Positions 6,926-15,393 of a stretch of DNA of 64,000 bases are shown here, in pieces. Numbering within the stretch: position 1 is the stretch's first letter; each line of letters begins with the position of its first letter. The stretch comes from Larkinella insperata (GTDB lineage Bacteria; Bacteroidota; Bacteroidia; Cytophagales; Spirosomataceae): contig NZ_CP110973.1 of the NCBI RefSeq assembly GCF_026248825.1, positions 5,601,501 through 5,665,500 on the forward strand, given 5' to 3'. Made by a program: the position numbers and the translations under genes. The notes under the pieces are model-generated. The model did no database searches. It was not told where the DNA came from and saw only the letters and a list, made by a program, of their open reading frames with translations.

Positions 6926-9118
6926 ATGCGATTCACGATTCTACTTTTGGCTTTCCTTTTTTTCTCTACAGCCACTTTCCCGGCAGCGCCCGGCGACACC
7001 CACATTGCGATTGAAACCGATCATACGGCCCTGGTCATCCGCGTGGATAAAGACGGTGATCCCACCGTTGTGCACCTCGGCAAACGCCTGCAAAATGCGG
7101 CTGATTACGGCCTGTTGCCGGACAACAGCAAGCGCGGGGAAGATTACACTAAAATTTACAATTCAGCGTACACCCCCGCCGGGGGCCGCAACCTGCTCGA
7201 ACCCGCCCTCCAGGTGGCCCACGCCGACGGCAACCCGTCGTCGGACCTGCGGTACGTGCGGCACGAAACCCGGAACGTGGCCGATGGCGTGGTGCTGACC
7301 ACGGTTTACCTCAAAGACCCGCAGTACCCGTTCGAGGTCTCTCTGTACTACAAAGCGTATCAGAAAGAAGACGTGATTGAACAGTGGTCGAGCATCCGGC
7401 ACACGGAAAAGAAGGCCGTTCGTTTGCAGAAATACGCGTCGGCCAACCTGTACGTTCCGGCCCAGAAGTATTACCTGACGCATTTCCACGGCGATTGGGC
7501 GAAGGAAATGAATCCGGAAGAAATTCAGTTGACGGCGGGTCTGAAAGTGCTCGACACCAAACTCGGTACGCGGGCCGATCTGTTTCAGGCACCTTCTTTT
7601 TTGCTGGCCCTGAACCAGCCCGCCGACGAAGAAACCGGTGAGGTCATAGCCGGAACCCTGGCCTGGTCGGGAAACTACGAAATCGAGTTTGAGGTTGATC
7701 CGCTGCGGAACCTGCGGCTGATTGCGGGCATCAACCCGTACGCGTCGGAATACACGCTGGCCCCCGGCAAGGAATTGACAACTCCGGCGTTTCTGTTTAC
7801 CTACTCCGGTGCGGGCAAGGGACAGGCCAGCCGGAACCTGCACCGCTGGGCGCGCAAACACCGCATTCCGCAGGGTGAAGGCAACCGCCTGACCCTGCTC
7901 AACAACTGGGAAGCAACGTATTTCGACTTCAACGAGGAAAAGCTAACGGCCTTGTTCAAGGACGGTAAGAAACTGGGTGTCGATCTGTTTCTCTTGGACG
8001 ATGGCTGGTTTGGCAACAAATACCCCCGCAACGACGACCACACCAGCCTGGGCGACTGGCAGGAAAACAAGCAGAAACTGCCGCACGGTCTGGGGTATCT
8101 GGTGAAGGAGGCCGAAAGCGCGGGCATCCGATTCGGAATCTGGCTGGAACCGGAGATGGTCAGCCCGAAAAGCGAACTCTACGAAAAACACCCGGACTGG
8201 GTCATCAAACTGCCGAACCGTTCGGAGTATTATTTCCGAAATCAACTGGTGCTGGACCTCTCCAACCCAAAAGTGCAGGATTTTGTCTACGGCGTAGTGG
8301 ACGGTATCCTGGCGAAAAACCCGACGCTCGGCTACATCAAGTGGGATTGCAACGCCGTGATCTACAACGCCTTTTCGGCCACCAACCCCAACCCCTCCCA
8401 CCTGTTCGTAGACTACGTGATGGGGCTCTACAAGGTGCTGGACCGGGTGCGGGCCAAGTATCCGACCCTGCCGCTGATGCTGTGCTCGGGCGGGGGTGGT
8501 CGCGTGGATTACGGGGCGCTGAAATACTTCACCGAGTTCTGGCCCAGCGATAACACCGACGGTCTGGAGCGGATTTTCATCCAATGGAATTACTCCTACT
8601 TCTATCCGTCCATTGCCACCTGTAACCACATCACCGACTGGGGTAAACAACCAATTAAATTTCGGACGGACGTGGCCATGATGGGAAAAATGGGGTACGA
8701 CATTGTCGTGAGCAAACTGGATGAGAAGGAACTGGCTTTCAGTCAGGACGCGCTGAAAACCTACGGCCGGGTAAAAGACGTGATCTGGCAGGGCGACCTG
8801 TTCCGGCTGGTGTCTCCCCAGACGAGCGACCTGGCCTCGCTGGTTTACGTCAGCGAAAAACAGGATCGGGCGGTTTGGTTTAACTACCTGGTTGGCAACC
8901 GGTACCGCGAGGGTAGCCAGGCTCCGATCCGGTTGAAGGGTCTGAATCCGGCCAAGAAATACACCATTCAGGAGTTGAACGTTTATCCGGGCACGGCCTC
9001 CCCCGTCAACCGCAACCAGCCGGTTTATTCCGGCGACTACCTGATGACCGTCGGCTTCAACCCGCAGGTGGATGCCCGCCGGGCCAGCGTCGTACTGGAA
9101 ATAACCGAAAGCAAGTAA
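6926..9118 (+). CDS. Alpha-galactosidase, glycoside hydrolase family 36, secreted
   Basis: 730 aa from the ATG at 6926, which gives a signal peptide (MRFTILLLAFLFF...ATFPAAPG); a TTG nine codons upstream is unlikely. Order: signal, N-terminal beta-sandwich (about 25-330), (beta/alpha)8 catalytic domain (about 340-650), C-terminal beta domain. Catalytic marks are LDDGWFG, YIKWDCN with nucleophile Asp474, and WPSDNTD with the acid/base Asp542. The enzyme releases terminal alpha-galactose from oligosaccharides such as raffinose- or galactomannan-type sugars, probably in the periplasm. No transporter or regulator gene is directly attached. A strong hairpin terminator follows at 9145. Confidence 0.95.
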   Translation: MRFTILLLAFLFFSTATFPAAPGDTHIAIETDHTALVIRVDKDGDPTVVHLGKRLQNAADYGLLPDNSKRGEDYTKIYNSAYTPAGGRNLLEPALQVAHADGNPSSDLRYVRHETRNVADGVVLTTVYLKDPQYPFEVSLYYKAYQKEDVIEQWSSIRHTEKKAVRLQKYASANLYVPAQKYYLTHFHGDWAKEMNPEEIQLTAGLKVLDTKLGTRADLFQAPSFLLALNQPADEETGEVIAGTLAWSGNYEIEFEVDPLRNLRLIAGINPYASEYTLAPGKELTTPAFLFTYSGAGKGQASRNLHRWARKHRIPQGEGNRLTLLNNWEATYFDFNEEKLTALFKDGKKLGVDLFLLDDGWFGNKYPRNDDHTSLGDWQENKQKLPHGLGYLVKEAESAGIRFGIWLEPEMVSPKSELYEKHPDWVIKLPNRSEYYFRNQLVLDLSNPKVQDFVYGVVDGILAKNPTLGYIKWDCNAVIYNAFSATNPNPSHLFVDYVMGLYKVLDRVRAKYPTLPLMLCSGGGGRVDYGALKYFTEFWPSDNTDGLERIFIQWNYSYFYPSIATCNHITDWGKQPIKFRTDVAMMGKMGYDIVVSKLDEKELAFSQDALKTYGRVKDVIWQGDLFRLVSPQTSDLASLVYVSEKQDRAVWFNYLVGNRYREGSQAPIRLKGLNPAKKYTIQELNVYPGTASPVNRNQPVYSGDYLMTVGFNPQVDARRASVVLEITESK

Positions 9119-9144
9119 AGGCTCCATTTACGATCCGTGGTCTT

Positions 9145-9182
9145 GAGCCAGCGTAGAACCCTACGCTGGCTCTTGCCTTTTA
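9145..9182 (+). terminator. Intrinsic terminator after GH36 gene
   Basis: A perfect 12-bp stem, GAGCCAGCGTAG (9145-9156) with CTACGCTGGCTC (9161-9172), a 4-nt AACC loop, and a short T-rich tail (TTGCCTTTTT). Confidence 0.8.
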
Positions 9183-9207
9183 ACAGCTCTTTAGCTCACT
9201 GGAAATT

Positions 9208-9255
9208 ATTTTACATACATAGCATGAAATTATGAATCCATTTTACATACATTTG
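9208..9255 (+). promoter_or_regulatory. Paired 13-bp sites and -7 box upstream of PadR gene
   Basis: ATTTTACATACAT occurs at 9208-9220 and again, identically, at 9240-9252. The 32-bp spacing is about three helical turns, so both lie on the same DNA face. The second copy overlaps TACATTTG (9248-9255), an exact TAnnTTTG -7 box 29 nt before the PadR ATG. This arrangement suggests autorepression by PadR. Confidence 0.55.
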
Positions 9256-9284
9256 GTAAATTAATAATCAATCCTGACCACTTC

Positions 9285-9620
9285 ATGAAAGGAACCAACC
9301 TGGGCGAATTTGAAGAACTGGTGCTGTTGACCATTGCCGCGCTTGTCAACGATGCCTACAGCGTCGCTATTTGTGACGAGTTGGAGAAACACAGCGGACG
9401 GGCAGCCAAGCTGGGCGTGGTTCATGCCGTTCTGAACCGGCTGGAGGAAAAGGGCCTGGTGAAAAGCTGGATGGGCGAAGCCACCAATACCCGGGGGGGC
9501 AAACGCAAACGGTATTATGAGGTCACGCAGGCCGGTAAGGTTGCGCTGACGCAGGCCCGCGAAGTCCGCGAATCCTTCTGGCGCATCATTCCCGGCTTTA
9601 ACCTCGAAGGCTCCGTATGA
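9285..9620 (+). CDS. PadR family transcriptional regulator
   Basis: 111 aa winged-helix protein. It has the N-terminal LGEFEELVLLTIAALVNDAYS helix typical of PadR, a recognition region around VVHAVLNRLEEKGLV (residues 46-60), and the wing RGGKRKRYYEVTQAG. It lacks the long C-terminal dimerisation domain, so it belongs to the short PadR subgroup. Its stop overlaps the start of the permease gene (ATGA at 9617-9620), indicating translational coupling; this two-gene PadR/permease pairing is common in Cytophagales. It probably represses its own operon through the repeated sites at 9208-9252. The inducer is unknown. Confidence 0.92.
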   Translation: MKGTNLGEFEELVLLTIAALVNDAYSVAICDELEKHSGRAAKLGVVHAVLNRLEEKGLVKSWMGEATNTRGGKRKRYYEVTQAGKVALTQAREVRESFWRIIPGFNLEGSV

Positions 9621-12265
9621 AAACTGCCCCCAAACCCCGGCCGGCTCATCCGCCCCGCTGGGCGCAGAACCTGCTCCACTGGTACTGCCGCCCCGACCTG
9701 CTCGAAGATCTGGAAGGTGACTTCAACGAATACTTTGAGCGGAACCTGAAAACCAAAGGTGCCCGGCGCGCCCGGTTTATTTACATTCTTGATGTGCTGA
9801 AATTTTTCCGGCCCTATACCGTTCGCAAACCTTCCTTCCTAACCTTCCTTATTCATTGGCTTATGCTCGGCAGCTACTTCAAAACTTCCCGGCGCAGTCT
9901 GGTGCGCAACAAACTGTTTTCAACCATCAACATTGTCGGGCTGGCCGTCAGCATGTCGGTAGGCCTCTTGGTGATCGCCTTTCTGACCGATCTGTTTTCC
10001 TACGATCAGTTTCACGAAAAGAAACACCGGATTTACCGCCTGCTGACCCGGCACGAATCGGCCGACAAGACCGTCATGAACTTTGCGTCTACCTCGCTGA
10101 AGGCCGGCTATCGCGTTCGGGAAACGATTCCGGGCGTGGAAGACGTAACGCTGATCCGCCGGGGGTTTTACAGCGATGCAAAAGTGAACGATGAAACCAT
10201 TATTCCGCTCGAAGCTACCTGGGCGGATCAATCGTTTTTTACCGTTTTTACGTTTCCGATGCTCAAAGGCAATCCGGCCACGGCGCTGAAAGAGCCATAT
10301 TCGCTGGTGGTGACGGAGAAAACCGCCCAGAAATTGTTTGGCGAAGCGGACGCGCTGGGCAAAACCGTCCGGTTCGACACGCTGGCCTACACGGTTACCG
10401 GCGTCTTGAAAGACCTTCCCAAACTATCGCACATCCGGTTTGAAGCCCTGATTTCGCTGCCGTCGGTGCTGGGGCCACAAGCCGATCCCGACGGTGATCT
10501 CATGGATTGGGATGACATTTACCAAAACTATGTCTATCTGACGCTCCCCGAAAACGCCAATCTCCAGGCAATTCAGGCGGGTCTCGACCGGCTGAGCGCG
10601 CCCGAAAACGCGCAGCTGGACCGCCAGAAAATCACCCTTTCGCTGCAGCCGATGAATGAAATTGTCTTAGGGGGGCGGTTGTCCAACGAGATCGGCGTCA
10701 ATATTCCCAAACCGGTCGCCTGGGTGCTGGTCGGGCTGGCACTGGTGGTGATCCTATCGGCCGGTTTTAATTACACCAACCTGTCGATTGCCCGTTCCAT
10801 GCGACGCTCGCGCGAAGTGGGGATTCGGAAGATTGTCGGGGCTCTGAAAAGTCACGTGCTGGGGCAGTTTATGGCCGAATCGGTTATTATTTCCGTGCTG
10901 GCGCTGATCTTTTCGTTTGTGCTGTTCCTGCTGCTGCGCACCCAGTTTGTGGCGCTGGCTCCCGAGCTGGCCAACCTGGTTGCCCTCGAACTGTCGCCCC
11001 GGCTGCTGCTCTATTTCCTGCTGCTGGCCGTCGTGGTGGGGCTGGCTGCCGGTTTTCTCCCTGCGCTGTTTTTTTCCCGTCTTCAGGCGGTTCAGGTGCT
11101 GAAAGATGCTTCCAGCCTGAAGGTATTCCGGCACGTGAACATGCGCAAGGTATTGATTTTCATTCAGTACACCTTTTCGTTAATTTTCATCACGACGACC
11201 TTGATCGGCTACAAGCAGTACCGGGGCTTTTTGTCGTTTGACCTGGGTTTCACCACCGAAAACATCCTGAACATCCGGATGCAGGGCAACAAAAGCATGC
11301 TGCTAAAAAAGGAACTGGCCGAAATCCCGGCGGTAAGCCAAATTGCGACCTCCCGAATGATTACCAGCCTGGGAAGCCTGTACGGAAGTAAACTGAAATA
11401 CCAGGAGAAAGGCGCGCAGGATTCGGCGATGGTCTGGATCAACTTCGTCGATGAAAACTACCTGCCGCTCCACCGTCATCAGATACTGGCCGGAACCAAT
11501 TTTAAAAACCGCCCAACCAGCGGCAACGAAACGGAGGTCATTGTCAACGAACAGGTCCTGAAACGGTTTCGCATGGACTACGATAACCCGGCCAAAGCCG
11601 TCGGCAGGCAGGTGATCATGGACGACAAACCGCTAACGATCGTGGGGGTTTTGAAAGACTTTCACTACGGAACGATGGAGCAAAAAATTGAGCCGACGGT
11701 GTTCCGCTATTCGGCCGAAGAATCCGGTGGCTACCTGAACGTTGGCCTTAAATCCGAAGACTATCCGGCGGCTTTGGCGGCCATTGAGGATGCCTGGCAT
11801 AAAATTGACAAAGTCCATCCGCTCGACGCCAAGTTTTACGACGATCAGCTTGAAGACGCCTACCGCCAGTTCGAAGTGATGGTGACCGTCATCGGCTTTA
11901 TTACCTTCCTGGCGATTTGCATCGCGTCGATGGGCCTGTTCGGCATGGTGGTATTCACGACCGAAACCCGTTTGAAGGAAATCAGCATCCGCAAAGTGAT
12001 GGGGGCCAGCGAAGGCAATTTGATTTTCCAGTTGAGCAAAGGCTTTCTGCTGCTGCTCGCGATTGCCGCGCTGGTGGCCCTGCCGGTGACGTATCTCTTC
12101 TTCGACCAGTTTGTCCTGACCAAATTCGTGTATCACCAGCCGATTGGTGTGGGTGAATTGCTGGCCAGCGTCCTGATCGTCATGCTTCTGGCTTTCGTGC
12201 TGATCGGTTCGCAGACGCTGAAAGCCGCGCGAAGCAATCCGGCGAAAGTGTTGAAGAGTGAGTGA
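9617..12265 (+). CDS. ABC transporter permease of MacB/FtsX type with N-terminal prefix domain
   Basis: 882 aa inner-membrane protein. Residues 1-75 form the permease prefix domain found in Bacteroidota (HPPRWAQNLLHWYCRPD..LEDLEGDF). Two FtsX-MacB units follow: a first membrane segment near 100-125, a periplasmic core, a three-helix bundle near 370-500 containing REVGIRKIVGA, then a second core and a second bundle near 760-875 containing KEISIRKVMGA. Such proteins act with a MacB-like ATPase as mechanotransmission machines for export or envelope stress. No ATPase is encoded beside it, so one must be supplied from elsewhere. It is translationally coupled to PadR and ends just before the palindromic repeat at 12274. 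Confidence 0.9.
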   Translation: MKTAPKPRPAHPPRWAQNLLHWYCRPDLLEDLEGDFNEYFERNLKTKGARRARFIYILDVLKFFRPYTVRKPSFLTFLIHWLMLGSYFKTSRRSLVRNKLFSTINIVGLAVSMSVGLLVIAFLTDLFSYDQFHEKKHRIYRLLTRHESADKTVMNFASTSLKAGYRVRETIPGVEDVTLIRRGFYSDAKVNDETIIPLEATWADQSFFTVFTFPMLKGNPATALKEPYSLVVTEKTAQKLFGEADALGKTVRFDTLAYTVTGVLKDLPKLSHIRFEALISLPSVLGPQADPDGDLMDWDDIYQNYVYLTLPENANLQAIQAGLDRLSAPENAQLDRQKITLSLQPMNEIVLGGRLSNEIGVNIPKPVAWVLVGLALVVILSAGFNYTNLSIARSMRRSREVGIRKIVGALKSHVLGQFMAESVIISVLALIFSFVLFLLLRTQFVALAPELANLVALELSPRLLLYFLLLAVVVGLAAGFLPALFFSRLQAVQVLKDASSLKVFRHVNMRKVLIFIQYTFSLIFITTTLIGYKQYRGFLSFDLGFTTENILNIRMQGNKSMLLKKELAEIPAVSQIATSRMITSLGSLYGSKLKYQEKGAQDSAMVWINFVDENYLPLHRHQILAGTNFKNRPTSGNETEVIVNEQVLKRFRMDYDNPAKAVGRQVIMDDKPLTIVGVLKDFHYGTMEQKIEPTVFRYSAEESGGYLNVGLKSEDYPAALAAIEDAWHKIDKVHPLDAKFYDDQLEDAYRQFEVMVTVIGFITFLAICIASMGLFGMVVFTTETRLKEISIRKVMGASEGNLIFQLSKGFLLLLAIAALVALPVTYLFFDQFVLTKFVYHQPIGVGELLASVLIVMLLAFVLIGSQTLKAARSNPAKVLKSE

Positions 12266-12273
12266 TTTTCAGT

Positions 12274-12361
12274 GTTTCGCAGCGTTAAGCGGAGTCTGAA
12301 AGAGGTTAGCGGAGTTGCTCTGCCTAACTCCTTCTCACTCGGCTCAACGCTGCGAAATAAC
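12274..12361. repeat. Palindromic interspersed repeat, copy 1
   Basis: 88 bp with near-perfect terminal inverted repeats: GTTTCGCAGCGTTAAGCGGAG at the left and CTCGGCTCAACGCTGCGAAATAAC at the right. It lies between the convergent permease and DUF1080 genes and abuts the DUF1080 stop codon directly. The internal block GTTAGCGGAGTTGCTCTGCC (12305-12324) aligns with copy 2 at 13235-13337 in the same orientation. It may also work as a bidirectional terminator. Confidence 0.8.
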
Positions 12362-13402
12362 TCATTTTTTGTACTTACATTTCGAGTTATCGGCCACCCG
12401 GTAGTAGGATTTGTAATTGACCGCGCTCGGCACCATGCAGCCTTTGAGGTTCAGGAGTTCGACGTTCCGAAAGTCGATGGCGTGGCTTTCGCTTTGCAGC
12501 GCGATGTAGCCCTCCTTCAACGGCGTGTTGTCCAGTTTCAGCCAGTAGTCCGCATTGTCGACGTGGCCCGAAGCGAAACCGTTTTGCGGACTGATGTAGC
12601 CCCCGCCGATCTTCGTTTTTTCGTAGGTCAATACCGTGTCACCCTCCATGATGTGGTGAACAATCGAATCGCCCAGCACCACGGCCGTTATGCTGACCCA
12701 CTGATCACCGTCGTAGGTTTTGGATTGCGAGTCGATGCAGTGCGCCGGAATCACCTTGCCACCCATTTCCACGATGGTACCCGGCGTGCAGAGGTTGGCC
12801 GTATGCCGCACCCCCTTGCCCAAACCGCCCAGCGTCTGAATTTCCAGCGAAATCGGAAAATCCTGGTCTTTGGTCAGGCTCTTGGCCGACTGCGAGTGAA
12901 TCATCACCCCGCTGTTGCGCACGTTCCACGACGCCCCGCCCGGCACTTGGTCGCCCTGAAACCGGTAGTCAAACTTCAGGATGTAATACGAAAACGGCTC
13001 TTTGTAGTAAATGTGGCCGTATTTATTGTCGAACGTTTTGTATTGGTCGTACATGATCCGGAGCATGCCGTCCTGCACCCGAAACGTGTTTTTGTAATTG
13101 CTGTTCAGGTCTTCCCCGGCAATCTTGATATCCCAGCCGCTCAGGTCTTTGCCATTGAAAAGCTTAATCCATTCTTCCTTCTTTGGGTCGTTTTTCTGGG
13201 CGAAAGCGGGTTGGAAAAAGAGGAGTAAAAGACTGTATCGCAGAGCTGAGCGGAGAAGATCAACGTTAAGCGGAGTTTCTCTGCTCAACTCTTTTAACCT
13301 CTGCTTAACCGCCGGGCGGACCCGTCTGCGAAACAACTTATTTAAGTAAGACACCATTGATTTGTAGCTTTGAGTTAACTCAGCCATAAGAAGAATCTGC
13401 AT
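12362..13402 (-). CDS. DUF1080 / 3-keto-disaccharide hydrolase family protein, N-terminus altered by a repeat
   Basis: The body (from about residue 72) is a standard DUF1080 domain: FNGKDLSGWDIK, then GGASWNVRNSGVMIHSQS and a C-terminal DFRNVELLNLKG strand, a concanavalin-like fold whose characterised members hydrolyse 3-keto-glycosides. Export is likely because SLLLLFFQPAFAQ precedes the domain and resembles a signal-peptide core and cleavage site. The n-region, however, is encoded by the palindromic repeat at 13235-13337, and every ATG lies upstream of that repeat, so the signal peptide is oddly long (about 68 residues from the first ATG; 53 from the ATG at 13357). The true start may be a non-ATG codon, or the gene may be weakly exported. 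Repeat copies flank the gene on both sides. Confidence 0.8.
   Translation of the reverse strand: MQILLMAELTQSYKSMVSYLNKLFRRRVRPAVKQRLKELSRETPLNVDLLRSALRYSLLLLFFQPAFAQKNDPKKEEWIKLFNGKDLSGWDIKIAGEDLNSNYKNTFRVQDGMLRIMYDQYKTFDNKYGHIYYKEPFSYYILKFDYRFQGDQVPGGASWNVRNSGVMIHSQSAKSLTKDQDFPISLEIQTLGGLGKGVRHTANLCTPGTIVEMGGKVIPAHCIDSQSKTYDGDQWVSITAVVLGDSIVHHIMEGDTVLTYEKTKIGGGYISPQNGFASGHVDNADYWLKLDNTPLKEGYIALQSESHAIDFRNVELLNLKGCMVPSAVNYKSYYRVADNSKCKYKK
13235..13337. repeat. Palindromic interspersed repeat, copy 2, inside the 5' part of the DUF1080 frame
   Basis: 103 bp with ends GTATCGCAGAGCTGAGCGGAG and the inverted match CTGCGAAACAAC. It aligns with copy 1 in direct orientation over GTTAAGCGGAGTTTCTCTGC (13264-13283) and both ends; the extra length is a roughly 15-bp GC-rich insert (CGCCGGGCGGACCCG). 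The repeat is read through in frame as basic residues (FRRRVRPAVKQRLKE). Confidence 0.8.
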
Positions 13403-13411
13403 TCGGTCTAC

Positions 13412-14344
13412 TCACCGGGGTTCTTTTTGCAGCAGCTTGGTCGGCCCCAGCTCCTCAACGGCGGGCAGCCCGCTGCGGTAACTGCGGTGCAGGGTGTTTT
13501 CGACCAGCGTCGGATACGGTTTGAAGGTGATCCAGCGCAACGGTATTTTCCGCAGCCACAACGCCCCTTCGAGCAAGCCACTAAACCAGCGCGGGGGCCG
13601 CTCGTAGCCGAATGCTTCCCGCAGCTTGTCGTTGATGAGAGCGGCAAAAACCGGCTTGACGCCAAAACGCAGCGGCCCGGGCAGCCACCCCTGCACAATC
13701 CGGACGGTGGCGTCGGCCAGTCGGCGGTTGACCTCGTCGTACCGAAAATGCTCAGCTTCGTAATCGTCCGTGAACGTGCGCAGTTCGGGCAAACTCTGGG
13801 GAACATCCGTCAGGTTCATGCGCTGCCCCACCTCCCGGAAAAACAGGAAAAAGGCCCGCTCTTCCGCCGGGGTGAGTTTGCGCCAGCCGTAGCGGTTAAT
13901 CCAGTTGATGGGGTAAAAAATAAACGTGGACAGAACAATCAGGAAGTCGTCGTTCCGAATCCGGTAATGCCCGTGAATCCGGTTCATCTGCGTGATGGCC
14001 CGCAGGCCCGTTTCGGTATTTAAACCGTACTGCATAAACCAGGAAATCAGAATGGCCGTATCGTCGTAGCGTTTCTGGCCGTGCCGCTCAAACTCCCCCG
14101 TGTGGACGAGCAGCGCCGAGGTGCGCGGGTTGGCGTAGGTGTGAAAAAGCGCCAGTTCGAGCGCCCGCTGGGTGTCGAACGGAAATTCGTAGCCCACCAG
14201 CAGTTGCACCATCCGCTGGTAATCCCGCTCCGGGTCAAGTTGCTGCAGTTCGCGCCGAACCGCCGGGTTCCGGAAGAGCCCCGCCCGTTTGGCGTAAACC
14301 GGTCCTTCCGGGGTTATGTCCTGTTCTGGTCTGTTGTTATTCAC
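13412..14344 (-). CDS. MpaB/DUF2236-like oxygenase family protein
   Basis: About 310 aa when started at the GTG at 14342-14344, which leaves a 14-nt gap after the GNAT stop; an upstream TTG would overlap that gene. The sequence has the DUF2236 pattern: LFHTYANPRTSALLVHTGEF near the middle of the N-terminal half, FMQYGLNTETGLRAI, and MNRIHGHYRIRNDDFL, where His residues correspond to the heme-binding region of latex-clearing-protein relatives. Family members include MpaB-type oxygenases. No signal peptide is seen. The substrate is unknown. It forms a probable pair with the upstream GNAT gene on the same strand. Confidence 0.72.
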   Translation of the reverse strand: MNNNRPEQDITPEGPVYAKRAGLFRNPAVRRELQQLDPERDYQRMVQLLVGYEFPFDTQRALELALFHTYANPRTSALLVHTGEFERHGQKRYDDTAILISWFMQYGLNTETGLRAITQMNRIHGHYRIRNDDFLIVLSTFIFYPINWINRYGWRKLTPAEERAFFLFFREVGQRMNLTDVPQSLPELRTFTDDYEAEHFRYDEVNRRLADATVRIVQGWLPGPLRFGVKPVFAALINDKLREAFGYERPPRWFSGLLEGALWLRKIPLRWITFKPYPTLVENTLHRSYRSGLPAVEELGPTKLLQKEPR

Positions 14345-14358
14345 TGTTCTGGTAAGGT

Positions 14359-14820
14359 TTAAGCCAGTCGTTTTTCTAGACAAACGCTGGCTGCTAAACC
14401 AACGTACGGACCGTAGTTTTCAATTCGGCCATAGCCCACTTTTTCGTATAAGGCAATGGCTTCGGGCTGTTGGTCGCCGGTTTCAAGCCGCGCAATGTGG
14501 AAATCTTCTTCTGCCGCCCAGCGTTCAAGTTCCCGCAACACCTGGGTTGCGTAACCCCGTCCCCGGCAAGCCGGATGGACAAACATCCGCTTGATTTCGG
14601 CGTAACCTGGGTCCGTCATGGGCCGGAAACACCCGCACCCCACCGGCTCGCCGTCGAGATAAGCCACCACGACGCGGGCGGATTCGTCCACTTGGTTAAA
14701 CCCGTCGTACATCGCCTGGTAAGGCTGGTAGCGAATCCATAAATCCTGGTCCAGTTCGGCAATCAATTTCTGAAAAACGGGGTCAAAAGCCGTAGTTCGT
14801 ATCAGGGTTACCGTGTTCAT
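14359..14820 (-). CDS. GNAT family N-acetyltransferase
   Basis: 153 aa from the ATG at 14818-14820, where the conserved fold begins (MNTVTLIRTT); the frame runs further upstream without support. Acetyl-CoA binding motif A is visible as FVHPACRGRGYATQVL, followed by the C-terminal ALYEKVGYGRI motif typical of GNATs. It transfers acetyl from acetyl-CoA to an unknown amine substrate in the cytoplasm. It lies 14 nt upstream of the MpaB-like gene and is divergent from the molybdoenzyme operon. Confidence 0.88.
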   Translation of the reverse strand: MNTVTLIRTTAFDPVFQKLIAELDQDLWIRYQPYQAMYDGFNQVDESARVVVAYLDGEPVGCGCFRPMTDPGYAEIKRMFVHPACRGRGYATQVLRELERWAAEEDFHIARLETGDQQPEAIALYEKVGYGRIENYGPYVGLAASVCLEKRLA

Positions 14821-14929
14821 GATATTTCCGTCGTGCGTCGTCCTTCGTCTGCAAATTCCGCTTAAATTTACACCTAAAGGTGGGTATTTTTTGTAATTTA
14901 GCCCACATTCCAAACTCACTTCCTTCACT

Positions 14930-15391
14930 ATGGCCTTATTTAAGCTACAAATCAACGGCAAAAGCTACCAGACCGAAGCGGAAGCCGACACCCCGCTGCT
15001 GTGGGTGCTGCGCGATAACCTGGGGCTGTTTGGTACCAAATACGGCTGCGGTATTGCCCAGTGTGGTGCCTGTACCGTCCACCTGAACGGCGAAGCCACC
15101 CGTTCCTGCGTTCTGCCGGTATCGGCCGTTGGCACTTCGAAAGTGACCACCATCGAGGGGTTGTCCAAAAACGGGGATCACCCGGTGCAGAAAGCCTGGG
15201 ATGAAGTCGATGTGGCTCAGTGCGGTTATTGCCAGGCCGGACAGATCATGACGGCGGCCGCCCTGCTCAAACGCAAACCCAAACCGACCGACGAAGAAAT
15301 CGAAGCCACCATGTCCGGCAACATCTGCCGCTGCGGTACGTACCACCGCATTCGCGAAGCCGTCAAAGTTGCCGCCACCAAAACCAAATAA
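14930..15391 (+). CDS. iorA: (2Fe-2S)-binding subunit of isoquinoline 1-oxidoreductase-type molybdoenzyme
   Basis: 153 aa, the usual length for the small subunit of xanthine-oxidase-family enzymes. The plant-type 2Fe-2S cluster ligands are Cys40, Cys45, Cys48 and Cys60, and the second cluster, in the four-helix domain, uses Cys98, Cys101, Cys133 and Cys135. It relays electrons from the molybdenum cofactor subunit encoded 2 nt downstream. No signal of its own is present; export with the Tat-signalled partner is likely. TAATTTAG (14894-14901) resembles a -7 box. Confidence 0.93.
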   Translation: MALFKLQINGKSYQTEAEADTPLLWVLRDNLGLFGTKYGCGIAQCGACTVHLNGEATRSCVLPVSAVGTSKVTTIEGLSKNGDHPVQKAWDEVDVAQCGYCQAGQIMTAAALLKRKPKPTDEEIEATMSGNICRCGTYHRIREAVKVAATKTK

Positions 15392-15393
15392 TC

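Noticed and set aside
7943..9127. A 394-codon minus-strand frame opposite the GH36 gene
   Set aside because: Antisense to an alpha-galactosidase with intact catalytic residues; no plausible protein features.
12272..13228. A 318-codon plus-strand frame opposite the DUF1080 gene
   Set aside because: Shadow of a recognised family; it begins inside the palindromic repeat and has no similarity of its own.
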